This document shows positions 24,958-37,472 of a stretch of 64,000 bases of DNA, piece by piece; within the stretch, counting starts at the first letter, position 1; each line of letters starts with the position of its first letter. Origin of the DNA: Camillea tinctor. Taxonomy: Eukaryota > Ascomycota > Sordariomycetes > Xylariales > Xylariaceae. Location of the stretch: contig MU394117.1 in the NCBI GenBank assembly GCA_022578605.1, positions 171,154 through 235,153 of the forward strand. Direction: 5' to 3'. Under the pieces are notes generated by a model. That model worked only from the letters and a program-made list of their open reading frames with translations, searched no databases and was not told where the DNA came from. A program made the translations under genes and the position numbers.

Positions 24958-25714
24958 AGTGTGTAAATATGTAACCCTGAGGGTCGGTGTTATGGAAGGA
25001 AGTTGTTACATGCTCTAGAAGTGTCAACTTTATAGTCTTAATACACCTTAACCTAAATTTCCTTCAGTGTGATCCACTAAATACTATGTAGAGACTGGAC
25101 CGGAAAAAGTAGCTCTTCTGAAGGAAATTAAGGTTAAGGTAAATTCACAATCATTCCTATGGTAGCACCATATTACTGGTAACAGTACGTTACTTAGGTA
25201 AACAGTACTATGTACCTATGTACTACTTTAAAGTTATGGACAAAGCTTCAAGTTGAGGTCAAGAGGGAAGTCCCCACCCCAGCTGAAGTATCGGAATAGA
25301 CGGATATGGAATAATCCGATAAGCCAATCAAACAATGACTTTTATCCTAATCACTGTGAGGTCATGGTTCAATGTTCGCTCTGACTAAGGTGCTCAAGCT
25401 AACCTTACCTAACTAGGACTAGAGCTGTAGTATCTAAGCTGCCGCCTCGCCATTGTAAGCCAACAGGTGGCATTTCACATCTTCAATGTGAGATCATCTT
25501 TAAACAACGTGAACAGATTCATCACACAAGCAACACGTTTTTGTTTTTACCTTTTTACTTTTTTTTTCTTTTTTTCTGTTCCTTCTTTTCTTTTTCCTTT
25601 TACACCCTACCGCTAACATCACCATCATCATCACTACGAAATAATGGGAACCTAGCTGTTTTCTGGCAGCTGAACCAACAATTCCCCATCTTCCGAACAT
25701 ATTCATCCGCAAAG
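24958..25714. promoter_or_regulatory. Upstream region of HRD1
   Basis: 757 bp between the transposon remnant and the HRD1 start codon. A strong T/C tract at about 25549-25606 lies roughly 110-165 bp before the ATG, a common feature of fungal promoters and 5' leaders. No TATA box stands out. The putative promoter is inferred from position and composition only. Confidence 0.4.
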
Positions 25715-28454
25715 ATGCGGTTGTTCTGGTATGCCGGGGTAAGCTTCTTCATCCCCCCCCCCCCCCTCCTCGCCTCCCACTTCTCGTGATAGCTTCAAGC
25801 TAACTAGTTATGTTTTCCCTCTCTAGACCTCTGCGGCCCTTGCTACCGGCGTGATCGCCTACGCTTTTAACCAGCGAGCCAATTTCTACTCTGCCATGGT
25901 TTACCTTTCGCAAAATAACCTTAGCCTGATGGTACGCCCTCCTGTTTCCTGACTTGCTGATCTTTTGCGCCACCCCCGCCGAGGTCGCTAACCTTGGCTG
26001 CATCTGCTTAGATCCTCATAAACCTCATTCTTCTGGGCTACAGTTCGTTTGTGTGGGGTCTTCAGCGACTATGTTACGGTCCTCTGCGACCTGTCGAGAT
26101 CGAGCAGCTTTACGAGAAGGCATGGTTTGCCGTCACCGAGACGTGTCTGGCCATGACTATCTTCCGTGAGGAGGTTGGCGCCTGGTTCTTGGTTATGTTT
26201 ACTGCTCTGGTTACAGGCAAGGTTTGGGAGTGGATAGGCGAGGGCCGTGTCGAAGTTTTGGAACAGCAACCTCCGGCGAATCCCCGATTATTCCACACGA
26301 GGCTGAGTGTTTCGCTCCTCCTGAGCGTTCTCTACGATTCTTGGCTGTTCACCTATGCTGTCAACTCGGTCATCCAACAAGCCCGTCCTAACATGATGGT
26401 CATGTTCCTCTTCGAATTTGCCATCTTGACCACATGCTCCTTCCGGACCGCTTTCCGTTACCTTCTGTCTCTGGTTGAGGCCGACATAGTCAAGAAACAA
26501 ACCCGGCAGAGATTGGACGAACGACGTAGGCATGTTCGAGAGCAGCGGGCTGAGATCATGCGACGCCGCGAGTCTGGTGATCCCGCAGAAGCCGAAGCTG
26601 CCGAGCAAGAGGAATTGCCCAACGAGGAGGATATTGATGAAATGGATATTGAGGTGCCAGGCTGGGAGTCCAAGGGACAATGGGTTCTGAGCCTTGACCT
26701 TATGACCGGTAAGCATCCCCTAATCGCGTCTGCTGTGACTATGGATTCTGACATGGAAGCAAGACTTTGTCAAGCTCGGCATCTACTCGGCGTTTTTCGC
26801 CATACTAATGATGTTCTACGGATTGCCTATTCACATTATGCGCGATCTCTTCCTCACGGCCAGGTCATTTGTGAAGCGACTCAGTGCCCTCATGCAGTAC
26901 CGCAAGGCCTTGCAGGACATGAGTAAATACCCAGACGCCAATCAAGAAGAGTTGATGCGCGAGGACACCTGTATCATCTGCAGAGAAGAGATGAGACCTT
27001 GGGATCCGACTGCTGTGGGGGCTATTGAGCGGTCCCGGCCCAAGAAGCTCCCCTGTGGTCACATCTTGCACTTCGGCTGTCTCAAAGGCTGGTTGGAACG
27101 GCAACAAGTCTGCCCTACGTGTCGACGCCCTGTAGTAATTGATGCTGCTGGCCCTAATGGGGATGCTGCTGCACCTGGTGCAAATCCTGGCGGTCAGCCC
27201 CAGGTTCCTGGCCAAGCTGCGGCAAACGGGGGAGGTGTAAATGCGGGCCAGCCAGGAGGACGAGGTCGCGGTAACATGCGAGTATTCCAGTTAGGCCCAA
27301 TTCGCCTAGGATTTGCTCAGGGGAATGCTCAAAACATTCAAGATATGGCCGATCGATTACGTATGCCCCTAGATGCTGTTGATGCTCCTCAGCCAGGTCC
27401 AGTTCAAGGCCTGGGCCCTGCTCCAGGTCCAGCTCCGGGTCCAGCTCCTCCTCCTGCTCCCGTTCCCGTTCCCGCTCTCGCTCCCGCTGCTGCTCCTGCT
27501 TCCACGGCCGGCTTTCAAAACCCTCCAGGAGGCGCCTTGGCCATTCAGAACAACAGCAGCGTATATGAACTGGGCCAGCTCCACGACACCATTCAACGTA
27601 TGATGTATACCCTACAAGCTGCTCAGGCCGACGCACAGACACTCTTTGGCATGGCGCTTGAGCTTGTTCGCCGTCAACAGCAACAACAACGAGCGCAAAT
27701 ACAAGCCGAAATGGGAGTCATTAACCAACCCGGATCAACGAGCTCTAACGTGCACTTCTCTCCTCAGCCTCCTCAAACCTTCCCCCCTATGGCGCAACTG
27801 CCATCATTCCCTAATCTTGTCCCCCGCGCCTCCCCACCAACTGTCACTAGGCATGGTGGTGTATCCTACACAGCAGCAATTCCATCAGGTAGCCAGGATC
27901 TACCCGAAGGTGTTGTGATTCCTCCCGGTTGGTCACTCTTGCCTCTTCAACGCCTTGATGGCCAGCCAATGCAACATCCCGGGGGGGTTCAGTCTACGAA
28001 CACAGTTCACATTGGCCCCCAGGACCAGCAGCAACATGCTTCTATCCCATTGAACAGTGATGTTACTATTAACGACCTCAACACAGGTACCAACCCTCCT
28101 AGTACATCAGTCCCGGGACAATTTGGTCATATCCACGGAGAAACACAAGGCGATCGCAATGAGGATGCAGCTACAAGTTCTTCTCAGGTTCGGGTGGAGC
28201 CTCCAGATGTCGCAGCACCTACTCCGGTGATGCCAAATTGGGGTGGTGCTGCACAGCTTTTTGCTAATGGTGATGGTGGTGGCAGCTCGTCTTCAGCTCC
28301 ACCTCGGCATGAATCAGAACCGAAAGTAGACACGGCATCTGAGTCGATAGCTGCGTCAGATCACCCCACCGGAGATGAGGACGACGAAACCTCTAGTAGC
28401 ACCTCAAAGGGCAAAGCAAAAGCAGTGACCATTGAGGACGCAGAGGATGAGTAA
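25715..28454 (+). CDS. HRD1: ERAD-associated E3 ubiquitin ligase Hrd1 (4 exons, 838 aa)
   Basis: Exons: 25715-25738, 25827-25931, 26012-26708 and 26764-28454. Donors are GTAAGC, GTACGC and GTAAGC; the last acceptor is AAG. The joined 2517 nt stay in frame to the TAA stop. The first ~320 residues carry several hydrophobic membrane segments, with an acidic cytosolic loop at about 225-262. A RING-H2 domain follows with zinc ligands C345, C348, C373, H375, H378, C381, C392 and C395. The rest is low-complexity Pro/Ala/Gln sequence, including a Pro-Ala-Val run near 488-523, and an acidic C-terminus. In the known family Hrd1 sits in the ER membrane, forms the retrotranslocation channel with Hrd3/Der1, and ubiquitinates misfolded proteins. 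The start gives the typical short leader (MRLFWYAG) before the first membrane segment. The tiny 24-nt first exon is easily missed. No partner gene lies nearby. Confidence 0.95.
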
Positions 28455-31400
28455 TTCAACTCACTAGATAGATGCCTTATGATGAACGGGCTCGGGAGTA
28501 GGGGTCTGTATCTAGTTGTAAGAAATGAATGTTGTTACGGCATGGCGTTGGTGGCGTTGCAAATTCAGATGGTGTACTTCAAGTGTCATAAAAGCCTAAA
28601 AAGGTGGCGGACTAATCATTTGGTCTGGCATCCGTACCAGATATATTGATTATTAGAAGAATCCCTAGACAACTATTCTTCCCCCGAGATGTGTCTAAAA
28701 TATGTGTGTGCTGATCTCATGTTTCTTGTTGCTGGAACTCGATGGTTTGCTCGAGTATGAGTCCCAAGACCTTATAGCTATACCTAATACAAATGACTCT
28801 ACCATGGATTTTTTAAGAAACTATACCTAAGTAATCTTCCTCGGTTACACAGATAGGGCCTCGTTTTTAGCGTTCGAGTATACCTCAGCTCCGGCTAGAT
28901 GCTTTGTGACAATACCTACCGACCAAGATTGTGTATATGGAATACGATTAGTATTAAGCAACAAGTCCATATATACGACATACGGTGAGTGATATTAGTA
29001 TTCTTTACATTACAAAGAGAGATGTGTAGCGAAATGGTATGGAATGACTCGAACAGGATAAGTAGTGGCGAATGCCCTAATATGAGCTACCTAATTCGGA
29101 TAACTTATGAAAATTTTGATTTTCAACTAAGTTGACTTACGTATCAGCCTAGGTTTTTCTTTGGCAAGATATATGGCAAGATACATTATAAGAAATAATA
29201 TGTCCTTTAAGATTAAGTATGATAATAGTTGATAGCCTCTACATGTATCTAGAGGCACATAAGTCTATATTGACTATGTCTAGCTCGAAAACAGTTTCTA
29301 CATCAATCAAAGAACAGAAATTTATATGTCCAGTGTTAGCATGGTGAGAGGGGTGTGTGTGTGGATTTGTAGACGGTGATGACGTGAGGAGAATGTTTAT
29401 TGAACGATGACATGAGATGCCGGATGGATTGCGAAATAGGCGAGAGATAGGAGACAATGCTTATATAATAACTTCCCAGAGTATATAAAATGAATGAACC
29501 CATTAGGGTTCCATACGATCTAGGGATTTCTGTGAGACAAGAGACCGAACCAACTAATCTACATTGTAGATATAAGGTAAGTTATGTACTTCTCTCCCTT
29601 TCTCTCTTGACCCACATGCATATATATAGATATATAGATAGATATTTAGTGGCAATAGGCAATATTACATGTGAGTCAAGCTTAATATACCACGTGCTCG
29701 TAAAAGGGGAGTGTGTTACACAGCTCATATAAATAGAACCCCTGGCGGTGTTTTATTATATATAAACATATCCCATCATGACCAACTCTGAAGCGAGGTT
29801 GAAAAAGTTAGCCTCAACTCTTCCCAATAATAGACAAATTAAATAGCCTTTATAGGGTTACTGGGTCTATGCCATCTGCTAATATTTTTTTTATTTGAAG
29901 CAAATAATCGCCTCAAACATAATATGTACTGGCAGATTTTACCTAAGCTAGAGTAATTCGTAAAATCCTGATACGTTTTATGCTACTCACCCCCCCTTTT
30001 CTCCCTATCTTAGTATCACATATAGATTAGCGGAATATCGAGGGGATTCTGCACTCAATGCTTTGACTGTTTTTCTATTGGAATTGTTCCTGTATCTGAC
30101 AAGAAGCGGGGGGACATACTGATCTCTACCGACTTAGGAATCTAAAAAAAAAAAAAATTCTACTTGATAAATGAAGTAGAACTTCACATAGAAACATCAA
30201 AGGGATGATAGAATCTATAGTCTCCTCAAAATATTAACAGTCGAGAACACATGTACCGATTGCATTCTGAACATGGGCTTATATCCGAAGCTTAGCTATA
30301 TATGTGGGCATTTATAAGGCAATCCACTCCAAGATGATATTTAAGGCGTCTTGAAAGAGACAAGACGACAATTTAAACCCTTAAAAGGTAAACCGCATAG
30401 AGAGGCGAGGGCTCAAAAGAAGAAAAGGCTCAAAAGCTAAGTTATCTATGTTTCCAAATTCCCGGCGTAGACCGGCACTAAAGAAAAACCACAACGATTA
30501 GTGCTCACCCTGCTCACCGTATATCCACCCAGTCACGGCGCCAAAGTTAAGAGCCCGGCGCAGATAAGATGGAAATAGAAGATCCGGTGGCCTGGTACTT
30601 GAGGGGAAGCCCGATCCCAAGCTCGCCCCATGGTCTTAGTAGGACGAAGCAAGCCACAGAAGGAGGGGGGGCAAAGGGTGAAGGGCGGGGAACCTCGATC
30701 ATCTCAAGCACAATTTGACATTATATCGACCTGATCGACCAACCAAAGGACGATCAACCGATAGCCCTTCCTAACTTGGTAATTACCCAATCTGCTAATC
30801 AACCCTAACCCAGGACCACGACGATCCCTCTTCACCTTTAAACTCTTACTCACCCTTTCTCGACAATATTTCGGGTCAGATCCAGGATCACATTACACCC
30901 AAAGGAAGAAACAGCGGTCAAGAAATACCAACCCCTCTTCTCCTACGCCCACTCCCCCATCTAGTTTCTGAGAATGTGAAATAGTAAATCCTGTTCAAGG
31001 AAAAGACTGTGCCTCACATCGGTGTTTCTTGGAGGGCTAACGAGGAGGTACCCAAATGCTTAGGATCGTTACCCACGATAAAAAGCTAGCAGCTGAGAGA
31101 AAATATCTCCCCTGACGTCAACATTGATAGTAGTGGGAAATACCCGTCTGGCTTTTCATAGCATTAAGTAGGTATTGGAAAAACAGCTGTCTTAATTACT
31201 TGCTACTGAGACGCATATTAACTAATAACCAGACCTCATGGTAACATACACTCTTACTTGAATAAATAGCTATCATACTCTGATATTCTAGAAGGACATT
31301 CTATCTGATCAATCAATTGGATCTCACGTCATTGGTAAACGTCTTTTTTTCCCTTAGAGAGAAAAATAGCTAGCCGCCACCGAGCGACTATCGAACATTA

Positions 31401-31469
31401 AACCGTATTAGGAGAATCTCTGCTGACCTCCATTTATTCCTCCCCTTTCCTAAGATGGGGGTCAGGTTT

Positions 31470-31501
31470 CCCAGCCCAGCCCAGCCCGGCCCAGCCCAGC
31501 C
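31470..31501 (+). repeat. (CAGCC)n pentanucleotide repeat
   Basis: Five to six tandem CAGCC units with one CGGCC variant. Confidence 0.85.
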
Positions 31502-33190
31502 ATACCTAGCTCAGCTTTCTTCCCATCATTTGGGCATGGCTGCTACACAATACGATCCTCTCTCTCTTACTTTTTCTAACTGGGAAGAAATGTACATTCA
31601 GTTATGGAGAAAAAAAAAACCTGAGCTAAAGTCCGTGTACGGAGGAGACCAAGCCCATATAACCGAGTCAGCAGTTCGAAAGGATCAACCACGCCCCACT
31701 AAGCAAATCTCACGCCCCTCCATGTTCCCCATGATCCTCCATATGTACCGTGGTCCTGGGTTCTAGTCTTGGACTTAGCCCAGAAGGAATGAAAGGAAAA
31801 AAAAAAGGATCAACATCACTATCAACTTCGACCTCTCCTTCTTCCGTGTTTCTTCCTTCGACCCGGGAACCTGGGTACGTGGCGCTACGCTAATATCCCA
31901 CGCGAGTGAGCAAAGAAATTAGCAAAGGGGAGGGATTCGGGATGCCTATCTAGCCACTTAGACCTATTATTTGTGTCTACGCTATGTACATATCCTATTT
32001 AGTCTGCACTTCCTTGCGTAGGGCTGACTGCACAGCACCGCGAACCAACTAGAAGGGAACGGATTTTTTTTGGGGGGGTTTTTTTTTTTTGAAATATGTT
32101 CTTTTGCCTCTTGCTCTTCTCGCTCGCCGAGGTGGCGAAAAAAAAAAGTAGGGAAATATCACCCGTCATATTCAGTTGCTCTTAGTTGACTGTGCCCCCC
32201 TTTTGACCCTACTTGTCTTCTTATCTAACGTACGTTTTCCTGGCCCTTAGCCTCCTTCGGAAAGCCATCGTCATGAAATCAGTCGTAGTGTAAACGTATG
32301 CTATTGCGAAAGAGAAGGAGTGGGAAAAGAGCAAAAGAGGCTTGCTACACATAACGAGTGTGACTAGAGGGGAACAATATACAAAGATATCTGTGCCTAT
32401 ATGTCCAAGCAAGAGGGTTACTTAGATTAGACCAGTCCTATCTATTTGAATATCTCATCCATCACCATCCATCTACCCATAGCACCTAGTAATAATAGTA
32501 GCAGTAATGGCTCGTTCCGAGGCGTGCGTGTGTGTGCGCGTGCGGACTGGACTCGACCGCTCCGAAGCGGCCGCCCACGGCTGCGGCGCCCTCGGGAAAT
32601 ACCCAGGGATCTTCTGGATGGGGGTTGCACAACGGGCATGTGCCATATTGCTTACACTCCCTCACCAACCACCGCCTTGTGATCAGAACGGGGGGTATAC
32701 GACGCGATTACGAAAGAAGGTGAGTGAGGGAAAAGAGGAAAAAAAGTTCTTATCTGCTTAGAAGGTGAACCGGATTGTGTAATCGTATAGACAATGGCGC
32801 CAGAAATATATTGTAGTGTGAGCGGTGGCAAACTGTCAAACGAGCAGAGGTTTACGGAAGACTACCAAGTCGTGCTTGCTCACATGAAGATGATATGTTT
32901 CGACTAGCATACGGAAACAACACCAGTTAACTGGACATCTTATTTCCTCTGTGTCCCCTGTTACCCCTTTCAAAGAAGCCACGTAGAGCAGTAACCGTTC
33001 AACGGGGAATGACGTGAACTGCCTAGTCTCGGTGAATAAAAGTTGTCACATCTACGGATTACAGTCATTGTGAAGCAAGGTTTGCATAGGGTTTGGAATC
33101 CAGATGATTATAATTTATGCTATTAGGAAAATGAATAATGGAAAATGGAAGCTATGATATCTTTGAAATAACCCTCCCTTCCCAATTGTC

Positions 33191-33213
33191 CATCCATCCG
33201 TCCGTCCGTCCGA
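33191..33213 (+). repeat. (CATC/CGTC)n tetranucleotide repeat
   Basis: CATC units changing to CGTC units in the 3' flank of the minus-strand acidic-protein gene. Confidence 0.8.
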
Positions 33214-33510
33214 TCCACCAACCAACCTGACCGATCATGTTTGGATGCCCGTATGCTCCCCATAAGTTTCCAAACCAACCATGTATAAGATAGCCCGAAC
33301 GTGATGTAATGAGAACGAGGTAGGTTTGATGCTAGGTAAAATCCTCCCTAAAAAGTCAAAACAAAAGAAAAATGCAGGGTACCGCAACTCCGTTTCATAT
33401 GCATGCTAGATATATGTTTATGCCTTGAGAAAATGAAAATGCTGGGTTCAGAATGATGATCCGTCCGTATAAGAATGAGAAAAAGAGATAGAAGAAGAGA
33501 AGAAGGGAGT

Positions 33511-34272
33511 CTAACTCTGTGCCGGTAACAAAAAGCGGACCTTCTTCTTTGGCTTTGCAGCCGGTATATCTATTGGTTGTGTCTTCTGGGCATCAAGATC
33601 CTCAACGCTGAGGCCCATCTCGCTCATAGTTTCTTTTTCGGGTTCCTCTTCGATAGACCAGACGTCGGGACTGGGCTCACGCCAGGAATGGCGCCGTTGT
33701 AGCGTCAGGCTACGAGTCCTCCCGTGGAGAGCACGCCTAGGCGGCGGTGCGAAACGCTTTGCCGGTCGACCTCTCGGCGACCCGACATGGAATGATGCAG
33801 GTGATAGCAGGGAGTCAGCGCTCCGAGATGTCGTGATAGGAGAGTGTTGTTTGGGGCGGTCAAAAAAATCCTCGAAACCAAATGGTAGAGGGGTTTGGGG
33901 CCTGAAGCGAATGTAGTCCTCGTCGTCATCGTCATCATCATCTAAGATGGCACAGTCCTTGTTCTTATCCCTTGGCTTGTAACGCTTGAGACCATCAAGG
34001 GTTGACGGACTGATACTTCGAACGATGCCCCGGGGGCTATTGGAATCCTCTATACCCGCGTCGAATTCAAAATCGAACTCGAGATCCTCCTCTTTGGGAG
34101 TGGCCGGTGTTAGAAAGTAGGTTAATGGGTTTTCATGAGACGAGGGGATATCGAGATCGTCATCATCTGTGGAAACGCCGTCGTCATCTAATGACGGGGG
34201 GAAACGGCTAGGGCTCGGAGGCCATGACTCTGACGACACTCGGGTGAGTGCACCATCAGGAAGTAAAGGCAT
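33511..34272 (-). CDS. Acidic disordered protein with C-terminal K-V-R-F motif (253 aa)
   Basis: Single-exon frame with an ATG at 34272 and TAG at 33511. Composition is strongly biased to Ser, Pro, Asp and Arg. There are acidic clusters at residues 61-71 and a run of aspartates at 111-119, many S-P and T-P dipeptides, and a basic Arg-rich stretch at about 165-195. There is no signal peptide or membrane segment. Residues 242-247 read KKKVRF, matching the (K/R)-V-x-F docking motif of protein phosphatase 1 partners; that role is inference from a short motif. It looks like a conserved-hypothetical fungal protein, probably nuclear or cytosolic. I do not recognise a named family. Coding status is supported by sustained non-random composition, an intact long frame and an isolated position. 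Confidence 0.75.
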   Translation of the reverse strand: MPLLPDGALTRVSSESWPPSPSRFPPSLDDDGVSTDDDDLDIPSSHENPLTYFLTPATPKEEDLEFDFEFDAGIEDSNSPRGIVRSISPSTLDGLKRYKPRDKNKDCAILDDDDDDDEDYIRFRPQTPLPFGFEDFFDRPKQHSPITTSRSADSLLSPASFHVGSPRGRPAKRFAPPPRRALHGRTRSLTLQRRHSWREPSPDVWSIEEEPEKETMSEMGLSVEDLDAQKTQPIDIPAAKPKKKVRFLLPAQS

Positions 34273-37200
34273 ATTGTGTGACTGGGTTTGGAAAGAGATC
34301 TAAGGGAGGCGGGATGTGGTGGAAAAGACTGCCCCCCACGACTTGTTCATGCCTGCAGAGAGGTGCGGGCAGGACTTATGGGGATAGGAAACAAGGCTGC
34401 TTCGTATCCTATGGGCCTTGGTGTAAGTCGTAAAACTCCAAGTAGAAGGATGAAAGAGAAACATAAAAAATTTTTTGGCGGCGAGGTTGCAGACTATATA
34501 TCCTACCACTAGGCAGAGGATGTAATCATAATAATAATTATTCTTCTTTTCTCTTTCCAGGAAGCTAGCTTGGTGGGTTGTTAGTCACCCGTCACCTTAA
34601 AGAGGTTGCCTTGTGAGTGGACAAGAGTAGAAGGTGATCAGCCAGCTGGGGTATTAACCATGTGCGAACGCGAGGGCGCGGCGGGCGGCGGTATATGGCA
34701 ATGACTAACCGTCGACTCCGCCAACAAGGGCTCAGACACTAATAAACAAGTAAATCAATTTCCAGAAGCGGCATCACACATGGAGGAGGGATGGTGGGAT
34801 TCGGTAGAAAGTTGGACGGTGGTGTGTACCGGAAGGGACTCTTAGGAGAGATACGAGCAGATGGGTTGCTCACTACTGGGTTAGCCGTAGCTGGTAAGAC
34901 ATGGGCACCACCACCAGGCTCGGTCAGTTTGGCATCTGACAATGCTGGACACACCCCCCAACTGGCCGAAGCACCCGCAAGCTTGGAGCTCGAGATCAAT
35001 AGTTTATATCCCATATCAACTTCTTGGTTGCGACCTCTGAGAGGCTCGTGAGCCTGCTCGTCATTCGGCCATGTCTAAGTTGATCGGATCGATGCTTTGG
35101 GATCGGCGAATAATTCACTCTAAGTAGTTGCATCGTACCTTGCAGCAGGTTTGATGCGCTGCGATGCTTTGGTGCGGCGCGAGTGATGCAAAACCTATCT
35201 CGTTGTATGTAGGTAATGTAAGTTAGGTCATAGTAATGGTGTAAGTTGAAAGGTCGAATGCTTTGACAACTTTGGCTGCATGTCACAGCTTGGTTTCGAA
35301 TTCGTGCGTACATACTATGTGTATACACCCCCCACCCCCTTTTCCGTTTCTATCTCTCCTCACTCCTTCACCCATTCTCATTCTCCATCTAATGTCGTCA
35401 TCGTCTTTTCCTTTCCTTTCCTTTCTCTTTTTTTCTTTTCCCACCTAATTCTCCCTACCTAGTTAGTTTATTTTCTTAGATATAGACTCATCTACCTACT
35501 TATTACCTACCTAGTTAGCCGGGCTAAGCGGCGTAGGATTGGATGATAGCCATTACATATCTACCTACCCAGGCAACACTAAAAAGAAGGCCGAGCCACT
35601 ATCAACGTAAGCAAGTCGTAGTTTGGAGGGCCGTAGAGGTGATGGTAATCTATGTCACACTTTTAAGATTACGTGAATTGCCATATTCAGTGGGATGGGA
35701 ATGTAGCGTTGTGTGGAGGCTGTGGCACGCTATTGGTTGAAGATGGAGGGTATCCCATGTCGATTCCAGCTAGACTGTCAAGTAAGAATTGTGGGATAGA
35801 CGCGCCTACGACGAATAGGTTATCTTGACTGAAACACCAAAATGGTGTACAGCTCTGTATCAGATGACGAAGCTTATCAATGAGGGACTCGTTGCTAGAT
35901 TCGTAATAGACCAGGAGGCGACGTCTAGGGTAGATGAGATGGGAACCTTTCGTTTCTTGAATTTCTGTTATTCTTGTCACTGTGACGACTGCAACAATTG
36001 TGACAAACGGGAGGTTCTTTGGCCGTCTATGTTTTGAGAGTGTCTATCCGCTTGACCGGATTGTTAGACATGGTGTTCGGAAAAGCATATAGGATGAATA
36101 GGATGAACTGAGAGTTGCGTCATAGCACAGCGAGGACAAGTGTGGTGCTTGTCCATGTGGCTTCTCCGACAGAGGAGAAGCTATCTTGCTCAAGGTCAAC
36201 AGTCCGCAAGGGAGGGGGAGGGAGAGGGGAAGGGGGGCGGGAACGGGAACGGGGAGGAAGGGAGGTACTGGAAGTGGAAACCTCTTCAAGCACGCGATAC
36301 TTTCGAACGAGAATCATGAAAGAGGGGAAGAGTAATAAGAACTTCAGAACTTCAGTTTCCCCTCCTCACCCCTTCCCCCCACCCTCCTTCAGATATTTTA
36401 CCTACCAAGGTTACCTACCTACTTACCTACCTGCTCAGAATCAGAATGATAAATGATTCAAACCATCAGAACATTCCGCCGATCGGGGGGGTTCTTGGGA
36501 AGCTGGAGGAGATTTGCCAAGAACCTATCAAAACGCAGGGAGGTGAAGTTAAGTTTATGCAGGCGTAGATCAGTGCATGGTGTTGACCAGATTTGTTGAC
36601 CAGATTTGTTGACCAGATTTGTTGACCAGATTAAACTAAGGCCAATTTAGAGGCCGTACATAATATAGTGTGTGTTGATCTTGGGAGTTTTTACTTGCCG
36701 CGAATCGCGGGGAGAATTGAGTTTAACTAGGGTGGAGATAACGGATATGCAACTCCAACACCCGTTTATGTACTTAGTAATATTAGATAACTTTGATAGG
36801 TATATCCTATTTTATTCATCCTCACTCTTATCTAAACTTTTGATAGGTTAAACTGAGGCAGCTTATGCTGTAGTAGTATAACATGTATAACATAATCATA
36901 GTAAGGCTGGAGCTGAACATTCTACACAAGCCACACAAGCCACACATATTGGTAGGTAGAATAGAATAAACTGTCACGCGTATTAATGTATATGCCTAAC
37001 CTAAGCAATATAGAGGTTACTACTAGTTAGGTTAACTTATTAGCTACTTTCCATCTATTGACAATCAGACGGACAACCTGAACTGACCTCAGGTCGTTCT
37101 TCATCGTCGATCGTCGATCGCAAAGTCGATTTTCAGGGTCACGCTTTTCTCCAGCTACAGCAGCCTCATCCGAACTCCTGACTTACAATGGTCACGAGGC

Positions 37201-37392
37201 ATATTTGTTCGAAGGAATTAATTATGTTTGCTAATTGCTTTCCCTTGTCGAACCGCTTGAACTCTTAATCAGGTACGGTCCGGGCTAGAACTTCTCCCTT
37301 GAAACTAAAGACTTGATCAAGTTCGTCCCCCCCCACCCCCAATCTCTCGAAATATCACCTATTCTTTACTCGTTTTTACTGTACTCTGATAA
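34273..37392. other. Intergenic region upstream of the 253-aa acidic-protein gene
   Basis: Contains the likely promoter of the minus-strand gene at its left edge. Two GC-richer patches (34.74-35.05 kb and 35.69-36.04 kb) are open on both strands and look partly coding-like, but neither strand shows paired splice sites or a domain, so I do not call genes. Other contents are CT-rich tracts near 35.33-35.46 and 36.36-36.44 kb, a purine-rich G/A tract at 36.2-36.27 kb, and the tandem repeat at 36582. Confidence 0.5.
36582..36633 (+). repeat. 13-bp tandem repeat, four copies
   Basis: Unit GTTGACCAGATTT repeated four times in direct orientation with no spacer; the last copy ends in TA rather than TT. 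The TTGACC core resembles a W-box-like motif, probably by coincidence. Confidence 0.95.
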
Positions 37393-37472
37393 TGAGTCCT
37401 CCCGTCTATGGGATTTCGGAGCGAGTTAGGTTACAAGACTATTCACAACCAACTCTCTAAAACTACAATCAA

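Larger units (their letters stand above)
28455..33510. other. Intergenic region between HRD1 and the 253-aa acidic-protein gene
   Basis: About 5 kb with no supportable gene. The first few hundred bases are the likely HRD1 3' UTR and terminator. The rest holds homopolymer runs (A run near 30145, T/G runs near 32066-32090), the CAGCC repeat at 31470-31501 and the CCGT repeat at 33191-33213. An open frame at 31455-31766 is driven by the CAGCC repeat and is not credible. A GC-rich patch at 32510-32640 is open on both strands without splice or domain support. Confidence 0.55.

Noticed and set aside
26051..26926. HRD1 read as two separate genes (291-codon and 548-codon frames)
   Set aside because: The GTAAGC...AAG intron at 26709-26763 joins them in phase and restores the continuous Hrd1 membrane region and RING.
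30798..30812. CCCTAACCC, a possible interstitial telomere repeat
   Set aside because: Only about one and a half copies; expected by chance.
34739..35051. Overlapping open frames on both strands in a GC-richer patch
   Set aside because: Both strands look equally plausible, which suggests composition rather than coding; no introns or domains found.
35687..36037. Two opposite-strand frames, each partly protein-like
   Set aside because: They overlap and neither has an ATG in good context plus a domain; choosing one would be a guess.
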